Position numbers and translations under genes: made by a program. A stretch of DNA of 56,785 nt from Clostridiaceae bacterium (lineage in GTDB: Bacteria > Bacillota > Clostridia > Peptostreptococcales > Peptostreptococcaceae): the NCBI GenBank assembly GCA_902362365.1, contig CABIVQ010000016.1:1-56785 (forward strand). Direction: 5' to 3'. This document shows, piece after piece, positions 5,988 through 15,316 of the stretch (its first letter is position 1; each line of letters begins with the position of its first letter). The notes beneath the pieces are model-generated. The model worked only from the letters and a program-made list of their open reading frames with translations. It searched no databases and had not been told where the DNA came from.

Positions 5988-8117
5988 TTACATTACTGCT
6001 TCCATTGATAATGCTGGATGACCTTTTTCTTCTAAGAAAGCAAGTACTCCCTCAGAATCATTCGCTATAGTTTCATCACATACCATATCTGTGAAGTTTT
6101 CTATACCTGTCATTTCTTTTACTGTAGCATTTAATTTATCAGCTACATAATCTTTTAATTCTTTTGGCATCCATACAATTCTTTCTGGTCCGCCTTCAGC
6201 ATAAGCGAATTTTTTCGAAGATATGAAGTGTCTTCCGTGTCCCATGAATCCTGGAGTTTGAACTCCACCACCTGTCATAGATGCAAGTTCTCCAAATGTC
6301 ATACCAACTGGAGTGATTCCTGGGAACTCTCTGTTAACTATAACAAATCCATTTGCTTCTGGCATTATACCACATATACACTCAAAGCATCCGCAAGAAG
6401 TCATTGGATCTTCAAGTATAGAGTATAATGTAACACTTTCAACAGCACCTTGAGATATTTGGCTAACTGTTTCATTTACAGAGTTCCATACCCCAGTTCT
6501 ATCATCTAAACATTCTCCTTTAACTATTGGTTGGCAAGGACCTGTTGGGTCTAACTCTTTAGTAGCTTTAGCATCTAACCAGCTAACTGCTCCACAAAGC
6601 CCAAGTCTTTCAGGAGTAACAACACAAACGTGTGCTGGAGCGAATGATTGACATAAGTTACAAGAATAGAACGTATCAACACTTTCATCTACTAATGAAG
6701 CTAATCTTTCATCTCTAGCATCATATCTAGAAGTAGCTTCAGATTTTTTAGCAGAAACTTGTTCTGGATCAGTTATTATAGTTATTTCACACTTATCAAC
6801 AACTGTTTCGAACTCATCTCTCATCTTAGCATATAAAACTTCTCCTATATGCTCTAATCTGAATCCTTTTTCATAAGCATCTTTAGATATTCTTACCCAA
6901 GACATATCTCTTTGTCCAACATGCATTACACCTTCTATATAGTTCATAAAATAGTGGAAACGTCTTTCAAGAACTGGTTCGAAGTCATCTTGCATTTGCT
7001 TACCAGCTATCTTAACTATTACAGCAAGAGGTAATCTTACTAATCCATTAACTGGTTCAACTTCATCTATATTTGGTCCTATTATTTCTATTTTGTGATC
7101 TTCAACCTCAGCAGCTTCTTTATGTATAACAAGCTCCCAAGCTTCAGTTTTATTACCACCGAATTCAGCAAACATATCGCCTTTTCTTATTCTTTCACCT
7201 TCGAATGCAGCTGCAAATGCTACCGGTATTGGTATATCAGTTATTTTTATTTTTATATTTCTAGCTTCTAATGAAGTAGCTACAAATTTATCATAATCTT
7301 TTTGAGTTAATAGGTTCATTGGAACTTCTAAAACAGTTTGATCAGTTATAACTGGGAATCCTAAAGCTATTGCTCCAGCTCCAGCAGATACAACTAATTC
7401 ACTAAGTGGTCCGAATGCATTAACAAATGCAGGAACTCTCTTAGATGTATATTCTAATAATCCTGGAAGATCTCCTGGAGTTAAATTTCCGAATATTAAT
7501 GCTGCTCTTATTGCAACAGATACAACGTGGATAACAGAAGTTACATCATATCCTAAAGGTATAACCCTTAAGTCAACTCCCATTTTTACTCCAGCTTCTA
7601 TAACTTGATCTATAACTTTACCAACTAAGAAAGTTAATAAACCTTTAGATTGATAATCTTTAACTATTTTTGCTGCAGTTTCAGCATCTGGGCATTCGCC
7701 AAGTACAACTGCAACCCCTGGTATATCTCCTGTAACTAGTGGTACACCAAGAGATCTTATTATTGGGTCACTTACATGCCCCGCACATGGAGCTGCATAA
7801 GGCTCTTCCATAGTTGCATATTTTATAGCTTCTATAACTTCAGCAGCTAAAGCTGTAGCTAAACCAGAATTTAATGCATGCTCTAATAAATGAGTTCTAT
7901 TTATTAAAGACTCAACAATAGTTAAAGCTCCTTCTAGATCCCCAAGAGTATTCATTTTTTGTCCTGTTGCTGCATATATACAAGGTAATGAGTATGCAGT
8001 GTCAGGGAATGCTACTGGATGCTCTTTTCCATGTTGAGATATCGCATCAGCTAACATACCTTTAGCAGCACCTAAAGCTTGCTCTGAACCTGTAAAAATT
8101 ATATTATATAAATTCAC
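5988..8117 (-). CDS. acsB: Acetyl-CoA synthase (CODH/ACS alpha/beta catalytic subunit)
   Basis: The 709-residue protein is the nickel enzyme that joins CO, the methyl group of the corrinoid protein and CoA into acetyl-CoA. The A-cluster ligands are visible: FYSCNLCQSFAPAHVC and a later C in RLGLCGAV bind the [4Fe-4S] cube, and CGC in TSCGCFECICG binds the distal nickel. It starts with GTG at 8117, eight bases after GGGGG. It is close to the usual length for the family. A stem-loop with one mismatch (8133-8159) lies just ahead of its ribosome site. It is preceded by acsE and followed by gcvH. Confidence 0.97.
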   Translation of the reverse strand: MNLYNIIFTGSEQALGAAKGMLADAISQHGKEHPVAFPDTAYSLPCIYAATGQKMNTLGDLEGALTIVESLINRTHLLEHALNSGLATALAAEVIEAIKYATMEEPYAAPCAGHVSDPIIRSLGVPLVTGDIPGVAVVLGECPDAETAAKIVKDYQSKGLLTFLVGKVIDQVIEAGVKMGVDLRVIPLGYDVTSVIHVVSVAIRAALIFGNLTPGDLPGLLEYTSKRVPAFVNAFGPLSELVVSAGAGAIALGFPVITDQTVLEVPMNLLTQKDYDKFVATSLEARNIKIKITDIPIPVAFAAAFEGERIRKGDMFAEFGGNKTEAWELVIHKEAAEVEDHKIEIIGPNIDEVEPVNGLVRLPLAVIVKIAGKQMQDDFEPVLERRFHYFMNYIEGVMHVGQRDMSWVRISKDAYEKGFRLEHIGEVLYAKMRDEFETVVDKCEITIITDPEQVSAKKSEATSRYDARDERLASLVDESVDTFYSCNLCQSFAPAHVCVVTPERLGLCGAVSWLDAKATKELDPTGPCQPIVKGECLDDRTGVWNSVNETVSQISQGAVESVTLYSILEDPMTSCGCFECICGIMPEANGFVIVNREFPGITPVGMTFGELASMTGGGVQTPGFMGHGRHFISSKKFAYAEGGPERIVWMPKELKDYVADKLNATVKEMTGIENFTDMVCDETIANDSEGVLAFLEEKGHPALSMEAVM

Positions 8118-8132
8118 TCTACTTCCCCCTTT

Positions 8133-8159
8133 AGGCCTCAGCTTATTTAGCTTAGGCTT
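8133..8159 (-). other. Intercistronic stem-loop between acsE and acsB
   Basis: On the minus strand AAGCCTAAGCT and AGCTGAGGCCT form an 11-bp stem with one mismatch and a short loop, about 5 bases before the GGGGG ribosome site of acsB. There is no T-tract, so it is unlikely to be a terminator. It may protect mRNA ends or tune acsB translation. Confidence 0.5.
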
Positions 8160-8183
8160 ATTATTTTATGATTAGTTTGTATA

Positions 8184-8996
8184 TTATACGTTGTATTCAA
8201 ATGCACCTTCATTTATTTCTAAGAAAGAATCTGCATATAAAGAAGCTCCATTTATTATGTCACATGATTTTATAGTTTGCATTAATAATTCATCACATGG
8301 ATTTACTATTGCAGAACTAAATCCATTAGCCATAGCCATTGCTAAGAAATTACTATCCAATATTGGTCTTATATGCTTAGGACATCCATTAGATACGTTT
8401 GATAATCCTCCTGTAGTTGGAAGTCCCATCTCTGTCATCATTCTTATTGCTTCTAAGACTTCAAGTTGTTTTTCTTGCATTCCTTTTATAACTAAGCATA
8501 ATGGGTCGAATAACATATCAGTTGGGTCCATACCTAGCATTAAACCTTTTTCTAGCATTTCTTGACAGTAAGCCATACGTTCATCATTATCTTTAGGTAT
8601 ACCGTCTTTAGCACATAATGCTATAACTTTAGCTTCATATTCAGCAGCTAAATCTATCATATCTAATCTTCCACCTGCATCTGCAGAGTTTACGATTGGT
8701 TTAGCATGTTCTCTATTGTAAACTTTTAGACCTGCTTCTATAGCTTTTCTATTAGCAGTATCTAGTGCTAATGGCACATTGTTAAGTTCAGATTGAAGCA
8801 TTTGAACTCCCCAAGTCATTATTTCTTCTCCATCTCTTTCTGCTGGTCCTATGTTAAAATCTATATAATGAGCACCTGCATCTAGTTGAGCCTTAGCTCT
8901 TCTTAATATTGGCTCAGGATCTCTCTCTGCTAATGCTTTTCTTATTTCTGGTGATATACAATGTATTCTTTCACCTATTATCATAAATTTTTCCAT
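8184..8996 (-). CDS. acsE: Methyltetrahydrofolate:corrinoid iron-sulfur protein methyltransferase
   Basis: The 270-residue TIM-barrel protein transfers the methyl group from 5-methyl-tetrahydrofolate to the cobalt of AcsCD. Family marks are MIIGERIHCIS at the start, AGAHYIDFNIGPAERDG, NSADAGGRLDMIDLA and GLSNVSNGCP, the last including the active-site Asn that helps protonate the pterin. The first ATG at 8996 has an AAGGGGGAT site 10 bases upstream. A second in-frame ATG four codons on (MIIGERIH) cannot be excluded. It sits between acsC and acsB as in other acetyl-CoA operons. Confidence 0.95.
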   Translation of the reverse strand: MEKFMIIGERIHCISPEIRKALAERDPEPILRRAKAQLDAGAHYIDFNIGPAERDGEEIMTWGVQMLQSELNNVPLALDTANRKAIEAGLKVYNREHAKPIVNSADAGGRLDMIDLAAEYEAKVIALCAKDGIPKDNDERMAYCQEMLEKGLMLGMDPTDMLFDPLCLVIKGMQEKQLEVLEAIRMMTEMGLPTTGGLSNVSNGCPKHIRPILDSNFLAMAMANGFSSAIVNPCDELLMQTIKSCDIINGASLYADSFLEINEGAFEYNV

Positions 8997-9054
8997 GTGT
9001 AAATTATCCCCCTTATGGATTAAAATTAGTTTATTTTAAAATAATAATTTTACC

Positions 9055-10431
9055 TTAAGCATTTGCTAATTCCTCGTTCTTTTTAGCTTGATATTCTTTT
9101 AAGAATTTAGGTATTTCCATAGATTCTTCTGTTCCTATTATTATATTCCAATCTGGTAAGTTTTCTTCTAAGTCACCTTTTATAACAGCAACTTTACCAG
9201 GTATTATTAAATCTCTATTTTTAGTTTTTTCAGCTATTCCACATTCCTTAACGAATGCTGCTATTGAGTTGCCACCGAATTTACCTGCAGCCCAAGATGT
9301 AAGAACTGAGTATCCACCTGCATCAGGTATTACTAACCAACATGGTACTTTAGATCTTTCTATATCTCCAGATACTATGAAGTAAGTTAATGCAAAGTCA
9401 ACAGTAACTAACACTGGTGAATTTTCATCTGGGTTGTTTATTGGATATATTTTAGGTTCAACTCTCATCGGTCTTTGTGGGTCAGTGTAGATATTTTGTC
9501 TTAATGCAAATAATGGTAATGCTTTTGAATAATCTATATCGTCTAAAACTATTATTGATCCGTATTTTATTGTAAATACAGAAGATAAAGCTACTTCCAT
9601 CATTGGGTTGTTATTAGATAATTTGTTTGCAAATACTATTGATGGGTATCCGAATGTTCTATCTTGTTCTTTTAATGATATTCTTCTAACTTGAACTGCG
9701 TTAGTATAAGTATCTTTTATATTTTCTCCAGTTACATCTAACACTAATTCTTTGTATCCAGCTGCTTGTATAGCCTCTACTGTAGAATACAATTCTTCTA
9801 GGCTAGATGCCTTAACTCCAAGAGCTAAGTTAGATCCTTTAACTACTTCTATCATTTCATTGTAGTTATCTTTATTTGCTCCATATACTATTGGATTAGT
9901 TCCTTCAAGCAAAGCAACTGCTTCTTTAGCAACTGCAGCGTCTTCACAATCTATTATATAAGCTATTTTTAATTCGCTAGATTTTAATTTATTTATTAAA
10001 GATACATAAGCGTCTTTGTTTCCATTGTACTTAACTAATGCAAACTCAACCTTCATTTCTTCCCCTATTCTTATGTAATCAACTAACTTCATATTTGCTA
10101 TTTTAGCATCTATTGCCTCTTCACTCATAGCGTCGCAGAATTGTACAGCAAATCTGTTTCTACTTACAAGAGTTTTTTCATGTCTGAATAATACAGTTTC
10201 TCCGCCTAATGTATATTCAGATTCTTTAGCACCTACTTTTAATGATTTCATTAATGGTGCAGTTGCCTCTGATAATTTTGCTATTGCATCATTTGACATA
10301 TGTGGACATTTTTCAACTTCTACTGCCCCTGAAGCAACTTTCATAGAGAAAGCCATACAAGTTGGAAAACCACAGTCCTTACAGTTTTTCTTTGGTGTTA
10401 ATTTAAATATATCTAACGCTTTTAATGCCAT
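9055..10431 (-). CDS. acsC: Corrinoid iron-sulfur protein large (gamma) subunit
   Basis: The 458-residue protein starts with the [4Fe-4S]-binding domain C17-x2-C20-x4-C25-x16-C42. This is followed by a TIM barrel and a C-terminal cobamide-binding domain (DAGGYSVLTSWAAGKFGG). With AcsD it carries the methyl group from AcsE to AcsB. The cluster passes electrons for reductive reactivation, probably from AcsV's ferredoxin domain. Length is normal. It lies 30 bases after acsD. Confidence 0.96.
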   Translation of the reverse strand: MALKALDIFKLTPKKNCKDCGFPTCMAFSMKVASGAVEVEKCPHMSNDAIAKLSEATAPLMKSLKVGAKESEYTLGGETVLFRHEKTLVSRNRFAVQFCDAMSEEAIDAKIANMKLVDYIRIGEEMKVEFALVKYNGNKDAYVSLINKLKSSELKIAYIIDCEDAAVAKEAVALLEGTNPIVYGANKDNYNEMIEVVKGSNLALGVKASSLEELYSTVEAIQAAGYKELVLDVTGENIKDTYTNAVQVRRISLKEQDRTFGYPSIVFANKLSNNNPMMEVALSSVFTIKYGSIIVLDDIDYSKALPLFALRQNIYTDPQRPMRVEPKIYPINNPDENSPVLVTVDFALTYFIVSGDIERSKVPCWLVIPDAGGYSVLTSWAAGKFGGNSIAAFVKECGIAEKTKNRDLIIPGKVAVIKGDLEENLPDWNIIIGTEESMEIPKFLKEYQAKKNEELANA

Positions 10432-10461
10432 TTTTATATCCCCCTAACCTTACAATATAAA

Positions 10462-11406
10462 TTAAGCTAATTCGCTAATTAAATTTTTTATAGTTTTTAT
10501 TGATTCTGGATGACGAAGTATTACTGCATTTGATCCACCAACTAATACACTTGCTGCAGTTGAAACTTCCATAGCTATTGTTCTTTGTTCTGGGCAACCC
10601 CAAGTTGGTTCATCTTCAACAGGGGCTATAGCTTCTTTTACATGACCTACTTCAAATCCTACTGGAGTTATTATTGGCATTTGTAATGATTTATCATTTT
10701 GACCAAATGCTGCAAGTCTTATTCTATCCATAGTAGATGCAACATACTCATATCCATAACCAACAGCTGAACATCCTATGTTCATAACTATATTTTCTGA
10801 TTTAACACCTAATTGAGTTAATAATACGTTCATTTGTTTTGCTAAGTTTATATCAACTGAAGATTCAGCCCCTACCTTGTGGTTATATGCCATACCAGCT
10901 GAAGCACCTACTGTTTTGTAGTTGTCCTCTACTGCTGACATAAATAAACAGTTATGACCATCTACTGCTTGAGCTAAAACTTCAAATAACTTTCCATCTT
11001 TTTCATGATTCCCTGTACCAGCTATAACTAAAGGTATGTTTATTGCTTCAACAACAGCTTTAGCAACTTCAGCACATTCTTCTGGAGTTTTATCTAATCC
11101 ATTTGGATCTGCTCCATCGAATTTTAAACATATAAAATCTGCTTCTGTATTTGCTTCAACATACTTAGCCCATTCAACAGGACAGTTAGCCACATCTTTA
11201 TACATTTCTTTGTATGAATCTAACCAGCTATCTGGATATATATCTGATATTTGTATTCCCACAGCTGGAGAGTTTCCAGTCTCTCCATCAAATCCATAAA
11301 ATGGTAAAACATTTTCTCCACCTAATTTTATCGCTTTATCTCCTGTTCCTATCTCCACTTCTGATATTTTACCAGAATACTTTTGAACAGACATTTTAAA
11401 TGCCAT
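10462..11406 (-). CDS. acsD: Corrinoid iron-sulfur protein small (delta) subunit
   Basis: The 314-residue TIM-barrel protein pairs with AcsC around the shared corrinoid. Typical segments are NVLPFYGFDGETGNSPAVG, FICLKFDGADPNG, CLFMSAVEDNYKTVGASA and MNIGCSAVGYGYEY. A normal ribosome site precedes the ATG. The gene is directly upstream of acsC, with cooC-like acsF directly upstream of it. Confidence 0.95.
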   Translation of the reverse strand: MAFKMSVQKYSGKISEVEIGTGDKAIKLGGENVLPFYGFDGETGNSPAVGIQISDIYPDSWLDSYKEMYKDVANCPVEWAKYVEANTEADFICLKFDGADPNGLDKTPEECAEVAKAVVEAINIPLVIAGTGNHEKDGKLFEVLAQAVDGHNCLFMSAVEDNYKTVGASAGMAYNHKVGAESSVDINLAKQMNVLLTQLGVKSENIVMNIGCSAVGYGYEYVASTMDRIRLAAFGQNDKSLQMPIITPVGFEVGHVKEAIAPVEDEPTWGCPEQRTIAMEVSTAASVLVGGSNAVILRHPESIKTIKNLISELA

Positions 11407-11425
11407 AATCTTTTCCCCCTTAAGC

Positions 11426-12196
11426 CTATTTTAATTCTAATTTAGCTATTATATTTTTAATAGCTTGTTTAGCTTGTGAATCTTCAGGCAACTCTACTAA
11501 TGGCCTACCTGTAGAATCATATTCATATATTAATTCATCTAAAGGTACTACTCCAATAAGATCTAGCTTATATTTTTCTATTTCTTCTTTTACTCCTTCA
11601 TGTAAGATTCCATCTGGAACTTTATTTACTATAAGTTTTACCTCTCCTACACTTAGGTTTAATTCTTTAGCTAAATCTCTTATTCTAGCAACTGCTTGTA
11701 TGCTACGTCTTGAGCAATCACTTACTAGAAGTAGAGTATCTACATGTCTAGTAGTTTTTCTGCTTAAGTGCTCCATACCAGCTTCATTGTCTATGACTAC
11801 ATAATTATAATGGTTTGAAATTTTTTGAACTTGTTCTCTTAGGATACCATTGACAAAACAATAACAACCTTCTCCTTCAGAACGCCCCATTACAAGTAGA
11901 TCATAGCCTTCTCCTTCTTCAATTATAGAGTTTAATCTATATTGTAAGAATTGTGCTTTTGTCATACCTCCAGGGAATGAATTACCTAATTTCTCTCTTT
12001 GATTTACTTCTTCTCTGATTTGACCTATTGAAGCTTCTACGTCTATACCTAACACTTCATTTATATTCGCGTTGGCATCTGCGTCTACGACTAATACTGG
12101 TGACTTTTTATCTTGTATTAAAGAATTAACTAAAAGCCCTGTAAGACTTGTTTTCCCAGTTCCACCTTTTCCTGCTACAGCTATATTATATCCCAT
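11426..12196 (-). CDS. acsF: CooC/AcsF-type nickel-insertion ATPase (second copy)
   Basis: The 256-residue MinD/SIMIBI-class ATPase starts with a deviant P-loop GKGGTGKTS at residues 9-17 and has DADANANINEVLG as the Walker A' region. GEGCYCFVNGI holds a CxC motif that in CooC binds metal at the dimer interface. It helps put nickel into CODH or ACS. Its place directly upstream of acsD/acsC/acsE/acsB, and its divergence from the cooC beside cooS, suggest that this copy serves acetyl-CoA synthase. The specialisation is inference. Confidence 0.85.
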   Translation of the reverse strand: MGYNIAVAGKGGTGKTSLTGLLVNSLIQDKKSPVLVVDADANANINEVLGIDVEASIGQIREEVNQREKLGNSFPGGMTKAQFLQYRLNSIIEEGEGYDLLVMGRSEGEGCYCFVNGILREQVQKISNHYNYVVIDNEAGMEHLSRKTTRHVDTLLLVSDCSRRSIQAVARIRDLAKELNLSVGEVKLIVNKVPDGILHEGVKEEIEKYKLDLIGVVPLDELIYEYDSTGRPLVELPEDSQAKQAIKNIIAKLELK

Positions 12197-12226
12197 ATTA
12201 AGACTTCCCCCTTGTCCTTGTCAAAA

Positions 12227-12262
12227 CAGAGCTTTAAGTTAAACTATAATCTAATTGCTCTG
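12227..12262 (-). other. Possible stem-loop between lpdA and acsF
   Basis: CAGAGC at 12227-12232 pairs with GCTCTG at 12257-12262 across a 24-base AT-rich loop. On the minus strand the second arm is followed by TTTTG. The short stem and long loop make this weak; it might cause partial termination before acsF. Confidence 0.3.
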
Positions 12263-12269
12263 CTTTGTT

Positions 12270-13667
12270 TTATGCTTTGACTAATTTTGGAGCTGCATGA
12301 ACACACTCTCCATGTACATCATGAAGCGCTTCCATTAATCCTTCTGATAAGCTTGGATGTGCATGTATTATATCTCCTACTTGTTCTACTGTTAGACCTA
12401 AGCCAACTGCTAAAGATAATTCAGTTAATAAATCTGTAGCATGAGGTCCTACTATTGAAGCTCCAATGATTTTATCATTATTATCTGCAAGAACTTTTAT
12501 AAATCCTTGGATATGGCCTATAGCCTGAGCTTTTCCTAATGCTCTAAAATCAAACTGACCTACATTATATTGTTCACCTGCAGCTTGAAGTTGTTTTTCA
12601 GTTTTTCCAACACCTGCTACTTCTGGTTCAGTGTATACACATCTTGGTACTGCTGCATAGTTTACTGTTTTCTTTCCACCTAATGCATTTACTGCTGCTA
12701 CTTCTCCTTCTTTCGAAGCAACATGTGCAAGCATCGCAGTATCAATTATATCCCCTATTGCATATATACCTTCCACATTCGTTTCTAGATATTCATTAAC
12801 TTTTACTTTTCCTCTTCCAACTAACTCTATTCCTATTTCTTCTATCCCAGAATTAGCTAGATTTGGTTTTCTACCAACTGCAACTAAACAAGTATCTGCA
12901 GTCACTGACTTCCCATTAGACAGTGTTGCTACAACTTTATTATCTACTATCTCGCAAGTTTGTACCCCTACACCTGCTAACACTTTAATTTTATCCTTTT
13001 TAAACTGTCTCTGCAACTGTTTAGCTACATCTTTATCTTCATTTCCTAAAATATGTTCAGCCATTTCTACGATAGTAACTTGTGTACCTAAATTTTGGAA
13101 AAATTGGCCTATTTCAGACCCTATAACTCCCCCTCCAACTATTAACATAGATTCAGGAAGCTCTTCTAATCCTAATACTTCATCACTAGTTATTACAAGT
13201 TTACCATCGTATGGGAACATAGGTGGTACTACAGGAACAGAACCATTAGCTAGTATTATTTTATCTGCATTAACTATCTCTTTTGATCCGTCTTCCTTTG
13301 TAACTTCTATAGTATTTTTATCTACTAATTTTCCAAATCCATTAATAAGTTTAATATCCCTCTTATTAAATAAAAATTCTATACCAGCTATAAGTTGATC
13401 TACAACCTTATTTTTTCTATCCATTATAGCTGAAAAATTTGGCTTTACATCACCATCTATATCTATTCCAAAGCTTTTTGCTTCTTTTATATTCATTAAC
13501 ATTGAAGAAGATGCAAGTAGTGCTTTAGTTGGTATACATCCTACATTTAAACATGTACCTCCAACTCTCTTTTTTTCTATAACTACAACTTCATCAGCAC
13601 CATGCATAGCTGCTTTTATAGCTGCTACGTATCCCCCTGGACCTCCACCGATAACTGCTATTTTCAT
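12270..13667 (-). CDS. lpdA: Dihydrolipoamide dehydrogenase
   Basis: The real start is ATG 13667 (MKIAVIGGGPGG), preceded by GGGGGC; a longer frame upstream runs into metF and is not coding. The 465-residue FAD enzyme has the dinucleotide fold GGGPGGYVAAIKAA, the redox disulfide in GGTCLNVGCIPTK, an NAD fold (LIVGGGVIGSEIG) and the C-terminal His-Glu catalytic pair in HAHPSLSEGLMEA. It reoxidises dihydrolipoyl groups, here most likely that of the operon's GcvH. There is no 2-oxoacid dehydrogenase and no lipoyl domain fused to it. Confidence 0.95.
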   Translation of the reverse strand: MKIAVIGGGPGGYVAAIKAAMHGADEVVVIEKKRVGGTCLNVGCIPTKALLASSSMLMNIKEAKSFGIDIDGDVKPNFSAIMDRKNKVVDQLIAGIEFLFNKRDIKLINGFGKLVDKNTIEVTKEDGSKEIVNADKIILANGSVPVVPPMFPYDGKLVITSDEVLGLEELPESMLIVGGGVIGSEIGQFFQNLGTQVTIVEMAEHILGNEDKDVAKQLQRQFKKDKIKVLAGVGVQTCEIVDNKVVATLSNGKSVTADTCLVAVGRKPNLANSGIEEIGIELVGRGKVKVNEYLETNVEGIYAIGDIIDTAMLAHVASKEGEVAAVNALGGKKTVNYAAVPRCVYTEPEVAGVGKTEKQLQAAGEQYNVGQFDFRALGKAQAIGHIQGFIKVLADNNDKIIGASIVGPHATDLLTELSLAVGLGLTVEQVGDIIHAHPSLSEGLMEALHDVHGECVHAAPKLVKA

Positions 13668-13693
13668 TGAATTGCCCCCTATCCTAATTAATT

Positions 13694-14575
13694 TTATAGA
13701 CCTGCAGCGTCTAATATTAGAGGAACATTTTCTTCTGCTCCTATAGCCATTATGTGTACACCATCGCATAAGTTTTCTTCTTTTATCTGTCTTATAAATT
13801 CTCCAGCCATCTTTATTCCTTCTTGAACATAGTTACCTTTTCCAGCTGCTTTTAATCTTTCTATTTGATCATCTGGAACGAATATACCTGGAACATTAGC
13901 TGTCATGAATTTAGCCATACCTGGTGACTTTAATGGAACTATACCAGCTAGAATTTTACAATCCATATCTTTTGTAAGCTCTCTGAACTTTCTTAAATGA
14001 TCTATATCATAAACCGCTTGAGTTTGGAAGAATCTAGCTCCAGCGTTTATTTTCTTTTGCATTTTTAATAACTGTACTTCTATTGGAGCATATTCTGGTG
14101 TTACAGATGCACCTAAATAAAAGTTTGTTTTACCTTGTAATTCTAAACCAACACTATCAACACCACTGTTTAATTGAGTAGCTGTACTAAGTATACTTAC
14201 AGAGTCTAAATCAAAAACCCCCTTAGCTTGTGGATGGTCTCCAACACATGTATGATCTCCTGTTAAAGCTAATAAGTTATCTATTCCAAATATACCTGCA
14301 GAAAGCATTTCACCTTCTATAGCTATTCTATTTCTATCTCTTCCAGTCATTTGTATTATTGGTTCAAGACCTATATCTTTTAACATTTTACATGTAGCAA
14401 GAGATGTTGCTCTCATAACTGCTGATTGGAAATCAGTTACATTTGTAGCATGAACTCTACCTACACATTTTTTTGCACATTCTAAAAGGTGAGAAAGATC
14501 TGTACCTTTTGGAGGTGCCATTTCAGCAGTTATTGCAAATTCGCCTCTTTCTAATGTTTCTTGTAATAAGCTCAT
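13694..14575 (-). CDS. metF: 5,10-methylenetetrahydrofolate reductase
   Basis: The 293-residue TIM-barrel flavoprotein reduces methylene- to methyl-tetrahydrofolate. Recognisable parts are FAITAEMAPPKGTDLSHLLE, ALTGDHTCVGDHPQAKGVFDLDSV, GARFFQTQAVYD and ILAGIVPLKS. In acetogens it works with MetV, encoded directly upstream. The ATG has a GGGGG site. It ends 27 bases before lpdA's start. Confidence 0.94.
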   Translation of the reverse strand: MSLLQETLERGEFAITAEMAPPKGTDLSHLLECAKKCVGRVHATNVTDFQSAVMRATSLATCKMLKDIGLEPIIQMTGRDRNRIAIEGEMLSAGIFGIDNLLALTGDHTCVGDHPQAKGVFDLDSVSILSTATQLNSGVDSVGLELQGKTNFYLGASVTPEYAPIEVQLLKMQKKINAGARFFQTQAVYDIDHLRKFRELTKDMDCKILAGIVPLKSPGMAKFMTANVPGIFVPDDQIERLKAAGKGNYVQEGIKMAGEFIRQIKEENLCDGVHIMAIGAEENVPLILDAAGL

Positions 14576-14609
14576 TTATAAAATCCCCCTTTTTAACCTT
14601 TAAAAGTTA

Positions 14610-15290
14610 TTAAGCTTCTGCATTTGCAGCTTCTTGTGCTTTTTTCTTTAGATCTAAACTTCTTGGATTATTTTGTTTTGAGTAATCTTTTGGCGGTCTT
14701 ACTGCTGTTAAATTGTCCAATTGATCTATATCTTTAAGTCTTTCATATATTTTAATCCACGCACAATCATTTTCATGGCTTATTTCACATTTTCCATCTT
14801 TAGCTCCACCGCAAGCTCCATTTATTAATCCTTTAGCACACATAGTTACTGGGCATATTCCACCAGTCCATCCAAGTTCACATTCTCCACATGCTTTACA
14901 GGCTTCTTCAAATTGACCAACTCTTTCAACTTCTCCTATAAATAATGTGTTGTTAGCTGGATAAACAGGCATACTCTTAGTGTTTTTAACTATAGTTTGT
15001 GTTCCGTCACCACAAGCTAAAGATAATATAGCATCAGCTTCTCTTAACTCTTCTTTTACAGATTTTAAATCTTTTTTACATTGTAAAAGGTTACAACAAG
15101 GATCTATAACTTTACATCCTAATACTGTTTTTCCGTTGGCTTCTAATTCTTCTTTCATCGCTTGTAATTCTGGTTCTCCACCAGTTTTACAAGTTGCAGC
15201 ACATTGATTACAACCAACTAAAATTACTTTTTCTGAACCTTCTAAAAATCCTAATATTTCTTGTATTGGTTTTTTATCAGAAATTACCAT
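14610..15290 (-). CDS. metV: MetV, iron-sulfur/zinc partner of methylenetetrahydrofolate reductase
   Basis: The 226-residue protein matches the methylenetetrahydrofolate reductase C-terminal-like family. It is Cys-rich, with CNQCAATC, CCNLLQC, and CKACGECELGWTGGICPVTMC near the C-terminal half, enough for iron-sulfur and possibly zinc binding. In Moorella-type acetogens MetV binds MetF and feeds electrons to it. The two genes are adjacent here, which supports that complex. Confidence 0.9.
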   Translation of the reverse strand: MVISDKKPIQEILGFLEGSEKVILVGCNQCAATCKTGGEPELQAMKEELEANGKTVLGCKVIDPCCNLLQCKKDLKSVKEELREADAILSLACGDGTQTIVKNTKSMPVYPANNTLFIGEVERVGQFEEACKACGECELGWTGGICPVTMCAKGLINGACGGAKDGKCEISHENDCAWIKIYERLKDIDQLDNLTAVRPPKDYSKQNNPRSLDLKKKAQEAANAEA

Positions 15291-15316
15291 ACCCTTATTC
15301 CCCCCTAAAAGTATCT

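Noticed and set aside
12270..13769. Longer lpdA start giving an Arg-rich N-terminus
   Set aside because: The extra 34 residues overlap metF, are unlike any flavoprotein start, and the ATG at 13667 has a good ribosome site and begins the Rossmann fold.
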